Source: Rhizophagus sp. LPA8_4_AMF (taxonomy: Eukaryota; Glomeromycota; Glomeromycetes; Glomerales; Glomeraceae). Taken from it: DNA of 25,434 nt. The position numbers and the translations under genes were made by a program. Position 1 is the first letter of the stretch, and every line of letters begins with the position of its first letter. Of this stretch, positions 10,558 to 20,596 are shown piece after piece. The DNA lies in assembly GCA_021464525.1 (NCBI GenBank), contig JADRCO010000855.1, positions 1 through 25,434 on the forward strand, in the 5' to 3' direction. Below the pieces are notes generated by a model. The model did not search any database, was not told the DNA's origin, and saw only the letters and a program-made list of their open reading frames with translations.

Positions 10558-10940
10558 TCATACTTCTTTAGAAACGCTAGCTCCAGTTGCGTTCGAGTCA
10601 CTTTTTCGTTCGTTGCCACCAAGATCATCATCGCCAGCGTTCATCATACCCAATATATCTTTCACTTCTCGTGTGAGCAAATTCACTGGTAATCATCGGA
10701 ATTTTGTGATTCATTTTATTTTACGAAACTATCTAGCTGTCTCTGCAACTCCATGTTACATGAAAGTTCTCTATTCTTTTTTTCAAGTCCCGTACACCTA
10801 CGTTTAAAACTTTCTTTTTCTTGTGTTATCGATTGTAATCGTTTCTTAATAATTTCGATATCCTTTCCCAGGGTTTCAAGCAGTCCTTTCTTTTCGGAGG
10901 ACGACATGACGTTACTACTGTCCGTGTTATCTGTCATCAT
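10558..10940 (-). CDS. Possible small coiled-coil protein (two exons, about 112 aa)
   Basis: From ATG at 10940 a frame of about 70 codons is rich in Glu/Lys/Leu with heptad-like spacing (ETLGKDIEIIKKRLQSITQE, then GLEKKNRELS), predicting a coiled coil over residues about 20-68. Left alone it stops after 74 codons. Splicing 10730 to 10685 (intron 10686-10729, 44 nt, GTTTCG...TTACCAG) joins it in phase to a further 42 codons (includes LLTREVKDILGMM and an acidic DDD segment) ending at TGA 10558-10560. The donor is non-ideal and the intron short, so the second exon is uncertain. I do not recognise the protein. Overlapping open frames on both strands at 10520-11176 are likely shadows. Confidence 0.4.
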
Positions 10941-11522
10941 TAGAGCTGTTTGCCGAACTTTTAAAGAACAGTTTGCGTTTCATAAAAAATATTCTTGCCA
11001 ACCTCCCTAACAAAATTAACAGGACTAAAAGTTTGCGTCTCAATAGTCCCACGTGGAAAGAGATACACAAAATATAGATAAGAAACACAAGACATAGGTA
11101 AGATACCAAATGTGTTATGATCTTCATTCTCTTGTCTTCCAAAAAAGGGGGCTACAGTAACGAAATTATTCAGCAACAGATGAACTTAATTTATTAATAA
11201 ACAATTTGTCCACTGATAACGACAGAAAAACAAATCTATAACCAACCGATCATTATCACAACAAAGATACCGTATTTCCCATTATCGAAATTGCATTTAA
11301 GACGAAAATTAGGTTTAGACTTCAAATAGTCTGTACGAATAGTGTCTTAAGATTTTCGACTGGTCTTGATAACAAAATTTTATTTCAACACACTTCACAA
11401 AGTCTAGAGCACCATTTTATTACTCTCTTGCTCGTGTAAAGAGATTTTTATGAAGAAAGGCTCGATCTTCTTATAGTGTGATTAACAAAATTGTATATAT
11501 GCAATAAACAATGTAAGAGACA
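10941..11522. other. Intergenic stretch up to the MULE insertion
   Basis: Probably the 5' flank of the coiled-coil candidate. Two overlapping minus-strand frames (10927-11142 and 10961-11176) lack recognisable features. The last nine bases before the element are one copy of its target duplication. Confidence 0.45.
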
Positions 11523-11531
11523 CAACGAAAG
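11523..11531. repeat. 9-bp target-site duplication of the MULE, left copy
   Basis: CAACGAAAG, repeated exactly at 17981-17989. A 9-bp duplication is the usual length for Mutator-like elements. Confidence 0.9.
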
Positions 11532-11588
11532 GGGTGTTACAAAAACATGTATTGTATGGTTGGCTAAATATGTATTGTACGGTTAGCT
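11532..11588 (+). repeat. MULE left terminal inverted repeat
   Basis: It pairs with the reverse complement of 17920-17980 at about 47 of 57 positions. It contains two direct copies of GTATTGTAYGGTT, 23 bp apart, and starts GGGTG (right end GGGTA). A short palindrome, TGTATGTATG/CCATACATAC, follows just inside at about 11594-11613. Confidence 0.85.
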
Positions 11589-11620
11589 TTTTTTGTATGT
11601 ATGCCATACATACGTTTTTA

Positions 11621-11770
11621 ATTACCATACATGTATAGAAAAAATTACCGTACATGTATGGAAAAATTACCGTACTTGTATGGAAAAATTGCCGTAATTG
11701 TATGGAAAATTATCGTACATGTATGGAAAAATTACCGTACATGTAAGGAAAAATTGCCGTACATGTATGG
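11621..11770 (+). repeat. Seven 21-23 bp subterminal repeats, palindromic core
   Basis: Units start at 11621, 11644, 11666, 11688, 11709, 11731 and 11753 with consensus ATTACCGTACATGTATGGAA. The core CCRTACATGTATGG is a near-perfect palindrome. The same core appears as AACCATACATGTATGGTT in the right end at 17358-17375 and again at 17872-17889. Probable transposase-binding sites spaced about two helical turns apart. Confidence 0.85.
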
Positions 11771-12123
11771 ATATACATACTTTGAAAAAAAAAGATATAA
11801 TTTATAGTTAAAATATCAATTTATATTAAATTGGTTATGCATAAAGATGCAATTTTTTCAATTCCTGGTATATTGGTACATTGTAATAACACTTCTGCTT
11901 ATTAAATAAAAAAATATTCATTGTTATTTTCAAAGGAACTTTTAATATAAATAATAAAAAGAACTTAATTATATTTATTTAGTAACGTTTAAATTGCACA
12001 CAAAATATATTATAATCATTGTTTATTAAAATTGGCGCACAGTTGCCAATTTTAGTATACGTGGTAAAACAATATTTATTCACTAACCATTTTGATACAT
12101 GATTAGCAGATGATCAACGCATA

Positions 12124-15100
12124 TTAGAGATTATATTCTTTACGTAATCTTGCGTTTTCTAATTCTAATTTTTCAATTTCAGCCTTAAGTTTACGATCTG
12201 CTGTTTGTCGTTCAATTAATTGCATCTTACGCTCTTCAATTTCAATACTTAACATAATATCCTGATCTTCATTTTCTTGATCACTATTAATTTCAATAAC
12301 ATCAGCCCTACTTTTTTTAATTTTTATATTTCTGCTTGTTGCTGCTTTTCGTTTTACTCCCCTTTTTTCTGGCTTTTCTTGATTGCTTATATCTTGTATT
12401 GGAACTTTTTCTAATACAATAAAAAAATTAAATGTAAATTATAGATTCATGAAATAAAACTTTAAGTATTAGATCCTAGAAAATAAAGACTTACTTTTTG
12501 ATTCTTTGGATATTTCTTTTTGTTTTCCACCTATTAAATTCATACGAATTATAAGTAAATTTCAAATTACTAATAAGTCACTACTTATAACTCATAGTCA
12601 TTACTTTTTCGCGTCATAGCTCTTGATTGTCTTTTAATTTCGCTTTTATCTCTTCTAGTATAAGGTATGCCATACCTATCGTGAGTTTCTGCTATCTTAA
12701 AAATTCTTTCATCTAAACGCCTACCCCTAATTAAAAAGTACAGAATTTAAAAACCAAAAATTTAAAAAATAAATTATAATTTAAAAATAAAAATTTACCG
12801 CATAATTGCTGTAAGAAGTTTCAACTGTTTTCCCTCCCGATTAGCTTGAGCATGTGCTGCTTCAGCAATATTTGTATTATTTGCATGGCGTTCCCAAATT
12901 TCGTTTTCCATGTTTGATACATGTTTATTTAATGATGCTAAGACATAAGGTTGATTATAATATTTGACCCAATCTATTAAATTATAATAAAACTTATTAT
13001 TTTATTAAATTATAAAATTTAATAACAATAAAAAAATTACCCATTATACGATCATTATTATAAGTTTCTAATTTTTTGAGACAATCATAAACTTTTTCAG
13101 CACTTGATATAGATGGAATTGATGATGCTAACTGATAAACCTCATGGTCAAATTTTTTAGCCATTAAATTGCTAAAGTAGAAATATAATATTAGTAATAA
13201 ATTCAATAACTGAAATTCAATAAATTATAAATTTTTTAAAAAAAAAATTTACCGAGTAAAATGGACTAAACATGATTTAAAAATATATGTTAAATGTGAT
13301 TCCCAATCTTTACTAGGATCTCTCTTTGCTAAAGCCAGACCCAGTCCTTTCGCTTGCCCTGCATCAAGATCTGCAAGAATGCATTCCCAACCTGATCCAT
13401 CAATGTGATAAAATTTCACAGGCATCCCGCTTAAACTTTCCACTACTTCAAAAAGTTGGGTAAATAATCGTTGATATGCACTAGCTGTAAAAACATTAGT
13501 ATAAACACGGCAATAAGAACGAACTAATAGAAAGTTAATTTTTCATAAAAAAAAAGAAGTATAACATTTAAAATTAAAATATATTTACTCAAATTATGTG
13601 TATCATTGTAGGCATTCACCTCAAATTCATTAATATCACCATATACTCTTTTAAAGGTCAAGTCAATTTGAAAACATTTTAATTTCTGCAATTCTTTTGC
13701 TTGAAAATCAAGCATGCATATTATTAGCATTTGACCATCTTCAATTTGCTCTAATTAAAATTAAAATTAAAATTAAATAATTATTTACAATTATAATGCA
13801 AAATTTTTATTAAAAAACCAAAAAGTAAGTACTTACCAATACGACGTACATAATTATGCATATCAAATTTTTTGCATTGAACGCTATGTAATACCCCTAA
13901 ATTACCTTGACCATAAGGATGCATATTCTTATAACATTTTGCAACTAGAGATCGAAGCTTATCTATATTGTTTAAAGATGCATGTATCTCTGCTAATGCA
14001 TCTTTATCAAAAGTTGCTTTAATACTATTTCCTATAAAATAAATATAATAAATTAATTATATAGATACTGTTATATTAATAATTATACTTAAAAACTTAC
14101 CTGCTAAAATTGAATGTGGAGTTACACTATCATCTGAAGAGATAATATTTTGAATCATGGATTGTAATTCATCTTTAACACCTGATGGTGTGCGTTCAGG
14201 TGGTGGTGGTGGGTGATTATGCGTGCCTATGCATACTAATGCAATATAGGGACATGCAATCAAATCGTATGGAATAAATTTAATGAATTTAACATTGCAT
14301 TTTTGTTCAATTATAGTTCCACGCACGACTTCTCCATTGTGAGTATGTGGATAATCTTAATAAAATAAATTAAATTAAAAACTTTGTTAAACCAATTAAA
14401 ATATACAATAATTATATTAAGTAGTTAATGAAAAATTATATTTACCACATAATTTTGCTTTTGAAGAACGCAGAATTAAAGTACAACATTGATTTTCATC
14501 ACTATTATTTTCATTGATCTAAATTTAAATCAATATTAATATTTTTTAAAATTAAAAGTTAATATAAATGATACAAAATATACATTTCGTCCTTGAAAAA
14601 TATTTCGCAATAATTCCAAATCAATCTCCTTTGGAACTTTAATATAGCGATGAAACTTTTCTCCTCTAACCCATTTATCACATCCAATAATATATTCTTC
14701 ACTTTCACCTCCATTTCTAATAATTCTTCTTAATCTTGCTTTACCATCACAAGGTTTATTATTATTTTTATATTTACAAGCAGTTGATTGAGCGGCGAGA
14801 AAGAATCTAAAAAAAATAGTTAACGTTAATAAAATAAAATATAAATTATTTAAATAATAAATAATTATAAACTTACGTATAAGTTTTAGTACTTATATTA
14901 TTTTTTTGTTGATTAAACTTAATAAAAATTTCAGATTCTAAATCAACTTCATTATGTTGTTTTTTAATAAAATCTGGATTGGCAAAAGAACAATGCTTAA
15001 TTCCTAAGCAATTTCGTGTATCCTTTTTTACTGGTACCCCAAAAAAAGGACAATCTAGAATATGACTAGATCCTCCTGATCCGTTAATAGAATATTGAAT

Positions 15101-15517
15101 CTAATAAAAAATAAATAAAATTATAATCAAAAATAATTTATACTAAATCTTACTAATTAATAAAAATACTTGCATCATTAAAACAAGCCATTGGATTCGG
15201 CCAGCCAGAAATATTAAAAATAGTAGCTACTCCATCAGGGGAAGTTTTTGGGTACTCAATAGGAAAGGCCGAATAAATAATTTCTGGAACCGAAAGATAT
15301 TTTGTAAAAAAGGCTACTGGCTCTTCTTCATTAATATTCTAATAAAATTAAAAAATAGTTTTCAAAAATGAGACTTTAAAGCTATTCCTTAATAATAAAA
15401 GGATTAAAACAAAAATGCCTGTTCATTAAGGAACTCGTCACTCAATATAGTTTCCTCATCAGATATAGCTTCAATATCTGAGATATCTGAAAGAATAATT
15501 GGATCCATTTTAGACAT
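12124..15517 (-). CDS. MULE transposase, 14 exons, 805 aa, open throughout
   Basis: Exons (minus): 15419-15517, 15174-15338, 14877-15100, 14584-14806, 14446-14518, 14101-14355, 13837-14031, 13589-13750, 13253-13523, 13041-13171, 12799-12973, 12605-12726, 12495-12530, 12124-12410. They total 2418 nt, all in phase, ATG to TAA. Introns are 65-90 nt; 11 are GT-AG, and introns 1 and 2 fit only as GC-AG. Residues about 170-310 form a Cys/His-rich DNA-binding region ending in GTHNHPPPPP (FLYWCH/WRKY-GCM1 style). The DDE catalytic core runs from D441 (FQIDLTFKR) through ADLDAGQAKGLG (about 516-527, second Asp) and CLVHFTR (C550, H553, the C-x2-H of MULEs) to NTNIAEAAH (E637). The C-terminus has a basic nuclear-signal-like stretch (about 720-745) and a coiled coil (about 760-803), possibly for dimerisation. 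It cuts and joins the element's own ends in the nucleus. Splicing was done by eye; introns 1 and 2 are the least certain. Confidence 0.87.
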
Positions 15518-16590
15518 GATAATTAATATAAGGACGCGATAGAAGGTTTACTCAAAAGCAAAAAATAATAATAAGACGTGTTGTAAAAAGTAATTTACTT
15601 TAACATAAAACATATTGGATCAGAAAAAATAGTCAAATTTGGAAAAAAATAATACACCTTACTAAGAAAGGAAACATTAAGTCAATAAAATCTAAGCTAA
15701 TCAATTGAATTGCAACTGATTGATATTTCACAACTGATTTAAGATAAAATAAAGATTAATCATAAAAAGTAAAATCACGGATCATGAAGATCATGATCTA
15801 TTAATTTAAAAAATTAATCTTACTAAAACCAATAAAATTTTAGCATTACAAAAAAATTTTCATTCATGTAAAAGCCAAATCAAATTATTTAAAGCTGAAA
15901 TTTCTTTAAATAAAAAGAGTTATTATAAATTAATTCATTAGAAATACAATAAATTAATTATCATTTTATATTTAATATTATACAAGCCATTAAACAGTTC
16001 TCAAGCAGAATTTAACGTTACTAAAAAAATTCATATGAATAAATTTATAAAATGAAATAAATTAAAATAGCAAAAAGGAAAAAAAAGTTAAGTGATTCAC
16101 TTATATTTATATAAAAAATAAATTTTTAATTTTATACGTATCTATACCAATTAAATTAAAAATTTAATTTAAAGTTTTACATTGCAGCATTTGTCGATCA
16201 AATTTCCTTTATGATATAAAATTTGACTTTGATTGGTGCGCTAAGATGAACAGATCATGTTGACTGATTTCTTTTTTCAGGTTTTCACGATCCTCATGAT
16301 ATATAAAATTAATCCAAATTAATAGTAAAAAAATCGGGCTAGATAGAAAGCTTTATAAAATTGATCAATTGTTTATAATACCCAGTATAAAAAAAAATAA
16401 TGACTCATTCGATTAAAAAAAAAATTAATTTTCCATTTGAATTTGAATTTTATATTAATAAAAATTAATTACGTATAAGTTAAAAATTTATGAACATATT
16501 AGATAAATTGATACAATTATGTCAATATAATTATTGTAAAAGATTATCTTTATTTTTCTCCATTTACAGCGCTCCCACCTAATACCACTT
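15518..16590. other. Non-coding interior of the MULE, transposase promoter side
   Basis: Upstream of the transposase ATG, AT-rich with no coding signal. It includes palindromic GATCATGAAGATCATGATC at about 15780-15798 and a small hairpin CCCACCTAA...TTAGGTAGG near 16575-16599. The first few hundred bases presumably hold the transposase promoter; no core element is clear. Confidence 0.5.
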
Positions 16591-16593
16591 TTA

Positions 16594-17130
16594 GGTAGGA
16601 AATAGAAAAGAAATGAAAAGATGTCATAAGAAACGAAGTGATGTCATGGCAATATAATGGGAAATGGAAAGAAACGAAAAGACATCATGGGAAATGGAAA
16701 GAAGCAAAAAGTTAACATGGGAAACGGAATAGAACAAAAAGTTAATGAAATCAGTAGTGAGAAATGAAAGAAATCAAGTGAAAAATAAAATAAAGTTAGT
16801 AATGAATATTGAGAAATGAAATGTAAAAAATGAAAATAAAGAGGAAAAAACATATCTTTATTGCAAAACTAGAAGAACTAAATGACCTAAAAAAAAAGAA
16901 AGTGTGTTTTAAAATGAAATATCGAAGTAATCAAATGAGAACAAAAAAAAAATGAAAGAAAAGCATACCTTAATTACAAAACTGAAAGAACTAGATGATC
17001 TAAAAATAAAAAAAGAAGAATAAAGTAGAATAACAGATAAAGTCCAGTTTGTATAGTGTCCCTGGAAGAAAAATAAAAAATAAAATGTTAAAACGTTTCT
17101 TAAACAAAGAAAAATAAAAACACCGCTAAA
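16594..17130 (+). repeat. Purine-rich tract with 30-bp repeats
   Basis: The plus strand is strongly A/G biased. Three 30-bp units begin with ATGGGAAA at 16657, 16687 and 16717. Two longer related segments (16861-16890 and 16970-17000) share AAAACTRRAAGAACTARATGA. Because 30 is a multiple of three, the minus strand stays open (16644-16853) and gives a Phe/Pro-rich translation that is not a gene. Bases 17038-17130 are a diverged copy of the start of the 330-bp block (GTCCAGTTT...AGTGTCCCT). Confidence 0.75.
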
Positions 17131-17136
17131 CACCGC

Positions 17137-17466
17137 TTCCCTCTTCTCAATTTACCTTTAACGTCCAGTTTATACTAGAAACCTAGTGTCCCTAGAAAAA
17201 AAAAATAAGAAACAAAACGCTAAAAACGTTTCTTAAATTCAAATTAAATAAAAACAAAAAAAAAACTTTAAAGAAAAAAAGAGTTGTAAAAATAAACAAA
17301 TAAATCATCACCTGGTTTTATCACGTGATTTACGTGACGAATCTTCTGGATCATCCAAACCATACATGTATGGTTACTAAAAAAGTATGTATGTCACACA
17401 TGCGAAGAAATCAAACCGTACAATACATATTTAGCTAACCGTACAATACACGTTTTCTATATACCC
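17137..17466 (+). repeat. 330-bp right-end block of the MULE, copy 1
   Basis: Essentially identical to 17651-17980, offset 514 bp. It contains TTCCCTCTTCTCAATTTACC, the palindrome at 17358-17375 and a terminal 61-bp TIR unit (17406-17466). It therefore is a full right terminus sitting internally. Confidence 0.9.
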
Positions 17467-17649
17467 AGAAATCAAACCGTACAATACATATTTAGCTAAC
17501 CGTACAATACACGTTTTCTATATACCCAGAAATCAAACCGTACAATACATATTTAGCTAACCGTACAATACACGTTTTCTATATACCCAGAAATCAAACC
17601 GTACAATACATATTTAGCTAACCGTACAATACACGTTTTCTATATACCC
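17406..17649 (+). repeat. Four tandem 61-bp TIR units
   Basis: Exact 61-bp units begin at 17406, 17467, 17528 and 17589, each starting AGAAATCAAACCGTAC and ending CTATATACCC. Each unit is one complete right-hand TIR; a fifth copy is the true end at 17920-17980. Confidence 0.92.
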
Positions 17650-17650
17650 C

Positions 17651-17980
17651 TTCCCTCTTCTCAATTTACCTTTAACGTCCAGTTTATACTAGAAACCTAG
17701 TGTCCCTAGAAAAAAAAAATAAGAAACAAAACGCTAAAAACGTTTCTTAAATTCAAATTAAATAAAAACAAAAAAAAAACTTTAAAGAAAAAAAGAGTTG
17801 TAAAAATAAACAAATAAATCATCACCTGGTTTTATCACGTGATTTACGTGACGAATCTTCTGGATCATCCAAACCATACATGTATGGTTACTAAAAAAGT
17901 ATGTATGTCACACATGCGAAGAAATCAAACCGTACAATACATATTTAGCTAACCGTACAATACACGTTTTCTATATACCC
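17651..17980 (+). repeat. 330-bp right-end block of the MULE, copy 2 (true terminus)
   Basis: Second copy of the 17137-17466 block, ending at ...ATATACCC immediately before the target duplication. Its last 61 bp (17920-17980) are the right TIR. Confidence 0.9.
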
Positions 17981-17989
17981 CAACGAAAG
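17981..17989. repeat. 9-bp target-site duplication of the MULE, right copy
   Basis: CAACGAAAG, identical to 11523-11531. Confidence 0.9.
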
Positions 17990-18164
17990 CGATGTTAATA
18001 ATTTGGGTGGTGGAATATATGTCAACTGCATAGGGACGAATATATTGGAGACTTATTTGATACAGCAAGCTCTGGTTCAATAACTTAGAACAGTTGTCTG
18101 ACAAAGAAAAAGAATGGGTTTTTTAGTCCTTACGTAAATGTCAATGCAATATCGCACCATAGAC

Positions 18165-18172
18165 TATTTGCT
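18165..18172. repeat. 8-bp target-site duplication of the hAT element, left copy
   Basis: TATTTGCT, repeated at 20546-20553. Eight base pairs is the hAT-family length. Confidence 0.8.
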
Positions 18173-20545
18173 AGTGATGGGCAAAATGCGCATTTTTAAT
18201 GCATTTCATGCGCATCATGCACATGCGCATTAATCACGTGCATGATACATATGTAAAAGCCCGTATCATTATTGAATAATATTTGTAAGCTATTTCAATT
18301 TATAAGCAGTTTTACAATAAGTTAATAATGTACATAATTCATTATACTGTATTACTCAGTGTATTAATCTTCACTATCACTATCAGTTTCTGTTTCCTCA
18401 CTATCAGTTTCCTCGCTATCTATTGCTTCAAAGTCTGAATAACTTTCAAACATATTCTCGTTTTTATTTATTAATGTTTCACCATCTTCACTTGAATCAT
18501 TATCATTATCTATTGGATCTAATAATTCAGTACTATCTTTATGATAACTGAAATTTGGATTATTATTAAACCATATTACAGCCTCTATTGTGTCAGGAAA
18601 TTCTTGCCGTGGACATTTAAGTTTATAATTGCTATAAATATATACCAATTTAAATACTCGTTTATTAATTAATCTGTTTCGTTTCTTTTCATGTATATAA
18701 GAGAAGGCTGACCAATTACGTTCTGAAGCTGCTGATGATGATGGAATTGACAGTACTCTAACAGCTACTTTACACAATTCAGGTGCTGAAATTCCAAAGT
18801 TTCCTTTCCACCAAGCAATTGGATCAACCTTATCAATTGTTTTCCAAGCCAATTGGAAATCAAATACACCAGTATGAGTTCTATATTCAATTAATTGCTG
18901 CCAAATAATATCTGCATTAGACGAATAGTAATCTTGGATAAATTGTGAAATTATTGATATGCTATTTGTTGAAAGCTTTCGTCCATAATATTGTGGATCT
19001 AAAAGATGAGCGACTGACATGACTGGATGGTACATTTTTTTCCATCGACTTTTTAATATATCTTTAATCTTATTTCCTACTGCTGGAAAAATATACTCTA
19101 AATAATAATTTAGGATTAATAAAAGTTAGAGTATACATAAGATTTGAAATCACATTTTATTACCATCTGATTCTAGTTGCTCATGATACCAAAGGTAAAA
19201 TAATGCCAATCGTGGTGTATCAGATTCAAATAATGAAATGCCTGTGACTAATTTATCCAATACTGAAAGTAAAATTTCAATATTTGTCCAAAATTCTTCA
19301 TCTTCAATAGCATTATTAACTGATTCAGGTAATGCATTATTATTATTATACATCATTTCCGTAATAGTTAATTTGAGTGCAAGCTGATTTTGTAGAAGTG
19401 AATTGAGGCATGCTGCTGAAGATCCCCATCGTGTATTCACAGGAAGTTTTAAAGCTATTTGTTGCTGGTAAGTAGCTAATTGATGCCGCTTTAAAATTGC
19501 CATAGGGATTTGATGTGATCAAAAATATATAGCTATTTCTTTGGCATTTTTTAAAATATCAGAACTCCATGTTAACTTCATGATATCACCAATTAAAAGA
19601 TTTAGGTTATGAGCTATACAACCTAAAAATAAAATATTAGGGTACTTTTGCTCCAATATATGCCATGCCTTTTTCATTACAGAAGCATTATCTGTAATTA
19701 CTGCAGAAATCTTTGATGATCCAACTTTAATAATTACTTTTTCTAGATCTTTAGCAATTACTTCACCATTTTGTCTTACTTCACCAGTTGGATAAGCATC
19801 AAAAAAAACTGGCTTTGGAGTTGTTAAAATGTAATTAGTCCAGTGTTCTTGTATCAAATTTGACCATCCATCAGATATAAGGCACATGTATTCACTCTCA
19901 TCAATCAAAGCTTCAACTTCACATTTTGTTTCATTAAATACTTTATCTAATAGTTTTGTGGAAAGTTTTTTTCGGCTAGGTAGTTGAAATGCTGGTCGTG
20001 CTTGTTGCCACAAATCTTTAATTGGTTTCAGTTCAGATAGTGACAAAAATAAGCCACAATAAAATATTGACCTAGCAAAAGATAATTCAAGTGACTTTTG
20101 TTCTGATTTAGAAATATGATCAGTATTTGTTCTTGAAGTAGATATGCTATTATTATCATTACTTTCTTCAGAATTGCGAAAATAAGCTTTTTTTTGCGCT
20201 GATGTAATTTCAGTACAATTTTTCAAATGCGTTCGTGCAGACCTAAGTGAACTATGTGTCTGATGTTTGCATTCTTTACACTCAATTCTTTTTTGCTTAA
20301 ATCCAGATACGTGCCCTAATTGAATAAAATATGCCCATATTGGATCGGCTAACCTCATTTTTTTAAGGGGAGTATTTTGATAGAATAAAAAATTGTGATA
20401 TAAATTTGATAGAAATTTAAAAACGCGATGTAATTTAGAAAAAGTTTATTTTGTGTATAGCATATCACGCGCATATCACGTGCACAATGCACTGCATGCG
20501 TGTATGTGCTGTATTACATCATGTGCATGATGCCCATCACTACAG
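18173..20545 (-). mobile_element. hAT-family DNA transposon (about 2.37 kb), transposase broken by one stop
   Basis: Terminal inverted repeats AGTGATGGGCA (18173-18183) and TGCCCATCACT (20531-20541) are flanked by TATTTGCT duplications. On the right, four extra bases (ACAG, 20542-20545) separate the repeat from the duplication, so the left end may have lost its outermost bases. Subterminal regions (18184-18253 and 20457-20530) are rich in ATGCGCAT and CACGTGCATGAT-type words, likely transposase sites. The interior is one minus-strand BED/hAT transposase gene in two exons. Confidence 0.88.
18364..20358 (-). pseudogene. hAT transposase (BED finger, DUF659, hAT dimerisation), one in-frame TGA
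   Basis: Exon 1 is 19164-20358 and exon 2 is 18364-19097, joined in phase by a 66-nt intron (GTAATA...TTTAG). Together they would code about 642 residues. ATG is at 20358. Residues 27-48 are a BED-type zinc finger (C27, C30, H44, C48). DUF659/RNase-H-like catalytic region: D163 in LISDGWS, D223 in VITDNAS, then GCIAHNLNLL (C247, H250). NTRWGSS follows. The C-terminal hAT dimerisation domain includes DPIAWWKGNF (about 490-499) and SSSAASERNWS (about 518-528, with the expected Glu). The tail is acidic. The frame is interrupted only by TGA at 19519-19521 (codon 280); the same frame continues on both sides. A CGA-to-TGA change would explain it. Otherwise intact, so recently inactivated, or inactive unless read through. 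Confidence 0.88.
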
Positions 20546-20553
20546 TATTTGCT
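20546..20553. repeat. 8-bp target-site duplication of the hAT element, right copy
   Basis: TATTTGCT, identical to 18165-18172. Confidence 0.8.
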
Positions 20554-20596
20554 ATTCGCTTTGTTCCATGAGAATATTTGAAGGCAATCCACTCTC

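Larger units (their letters stand above)
11532..17980 (-). mobile_element. Complete Mutator-like DNA transposon (6449 bp)
   Basis: The element is bounded by an exact 9-bp duplication (CAACGAAAG) and by terminal inverted repeats that begin GGGT on both sides. Inside, on the minus strand, is a 14-exon transposase gene with MULE features. The non-coding left end (11532-12123) carries an array of palindromic sites. The long right end (15518-17980) carries 30-bp purine repeats, a duplicated 330-bp block and tandem 61-bp TIR units. All expected parts are present and the transposase frame is open, so the copy may be autonomous and young. The 9-bp duplication, TIRs and transposase type agree independently on the MULE class. 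Confidence 0.9.

Noticed and set aside
11621-11770. Reading the 22-bp array as a CRISPR or a coding repeat
   Set aside because: No spacers, period not a multiple of three, palindromic core, and position inside a transposon terminus.
12997-14326. Separate short minus-strand genes (four frames of 64-89 codons)
   Set aside because: They are individual exons of the single MULE transposase; splice phases join them.
16644-17133. Minus-strand Phe/Ser/Pro-rich open frames
   Set aside because: They are the complement of a purine-rich tract with 30-bp repeats; a repeat length divisible by three keeps them open.
17406-17649. CRISPR-like regular repeats
   Set aside because: Units are directly adjacent 61-bp copies of a transposon terminus without unique spacers, in a eukaryotic genome.
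18364-19503. Independent genes for the second and third parts of the hAT transposase
   Set aside because: The breaks are one in-frame TGA and one 66-nt intron; both sides are in the same frame after splicing.
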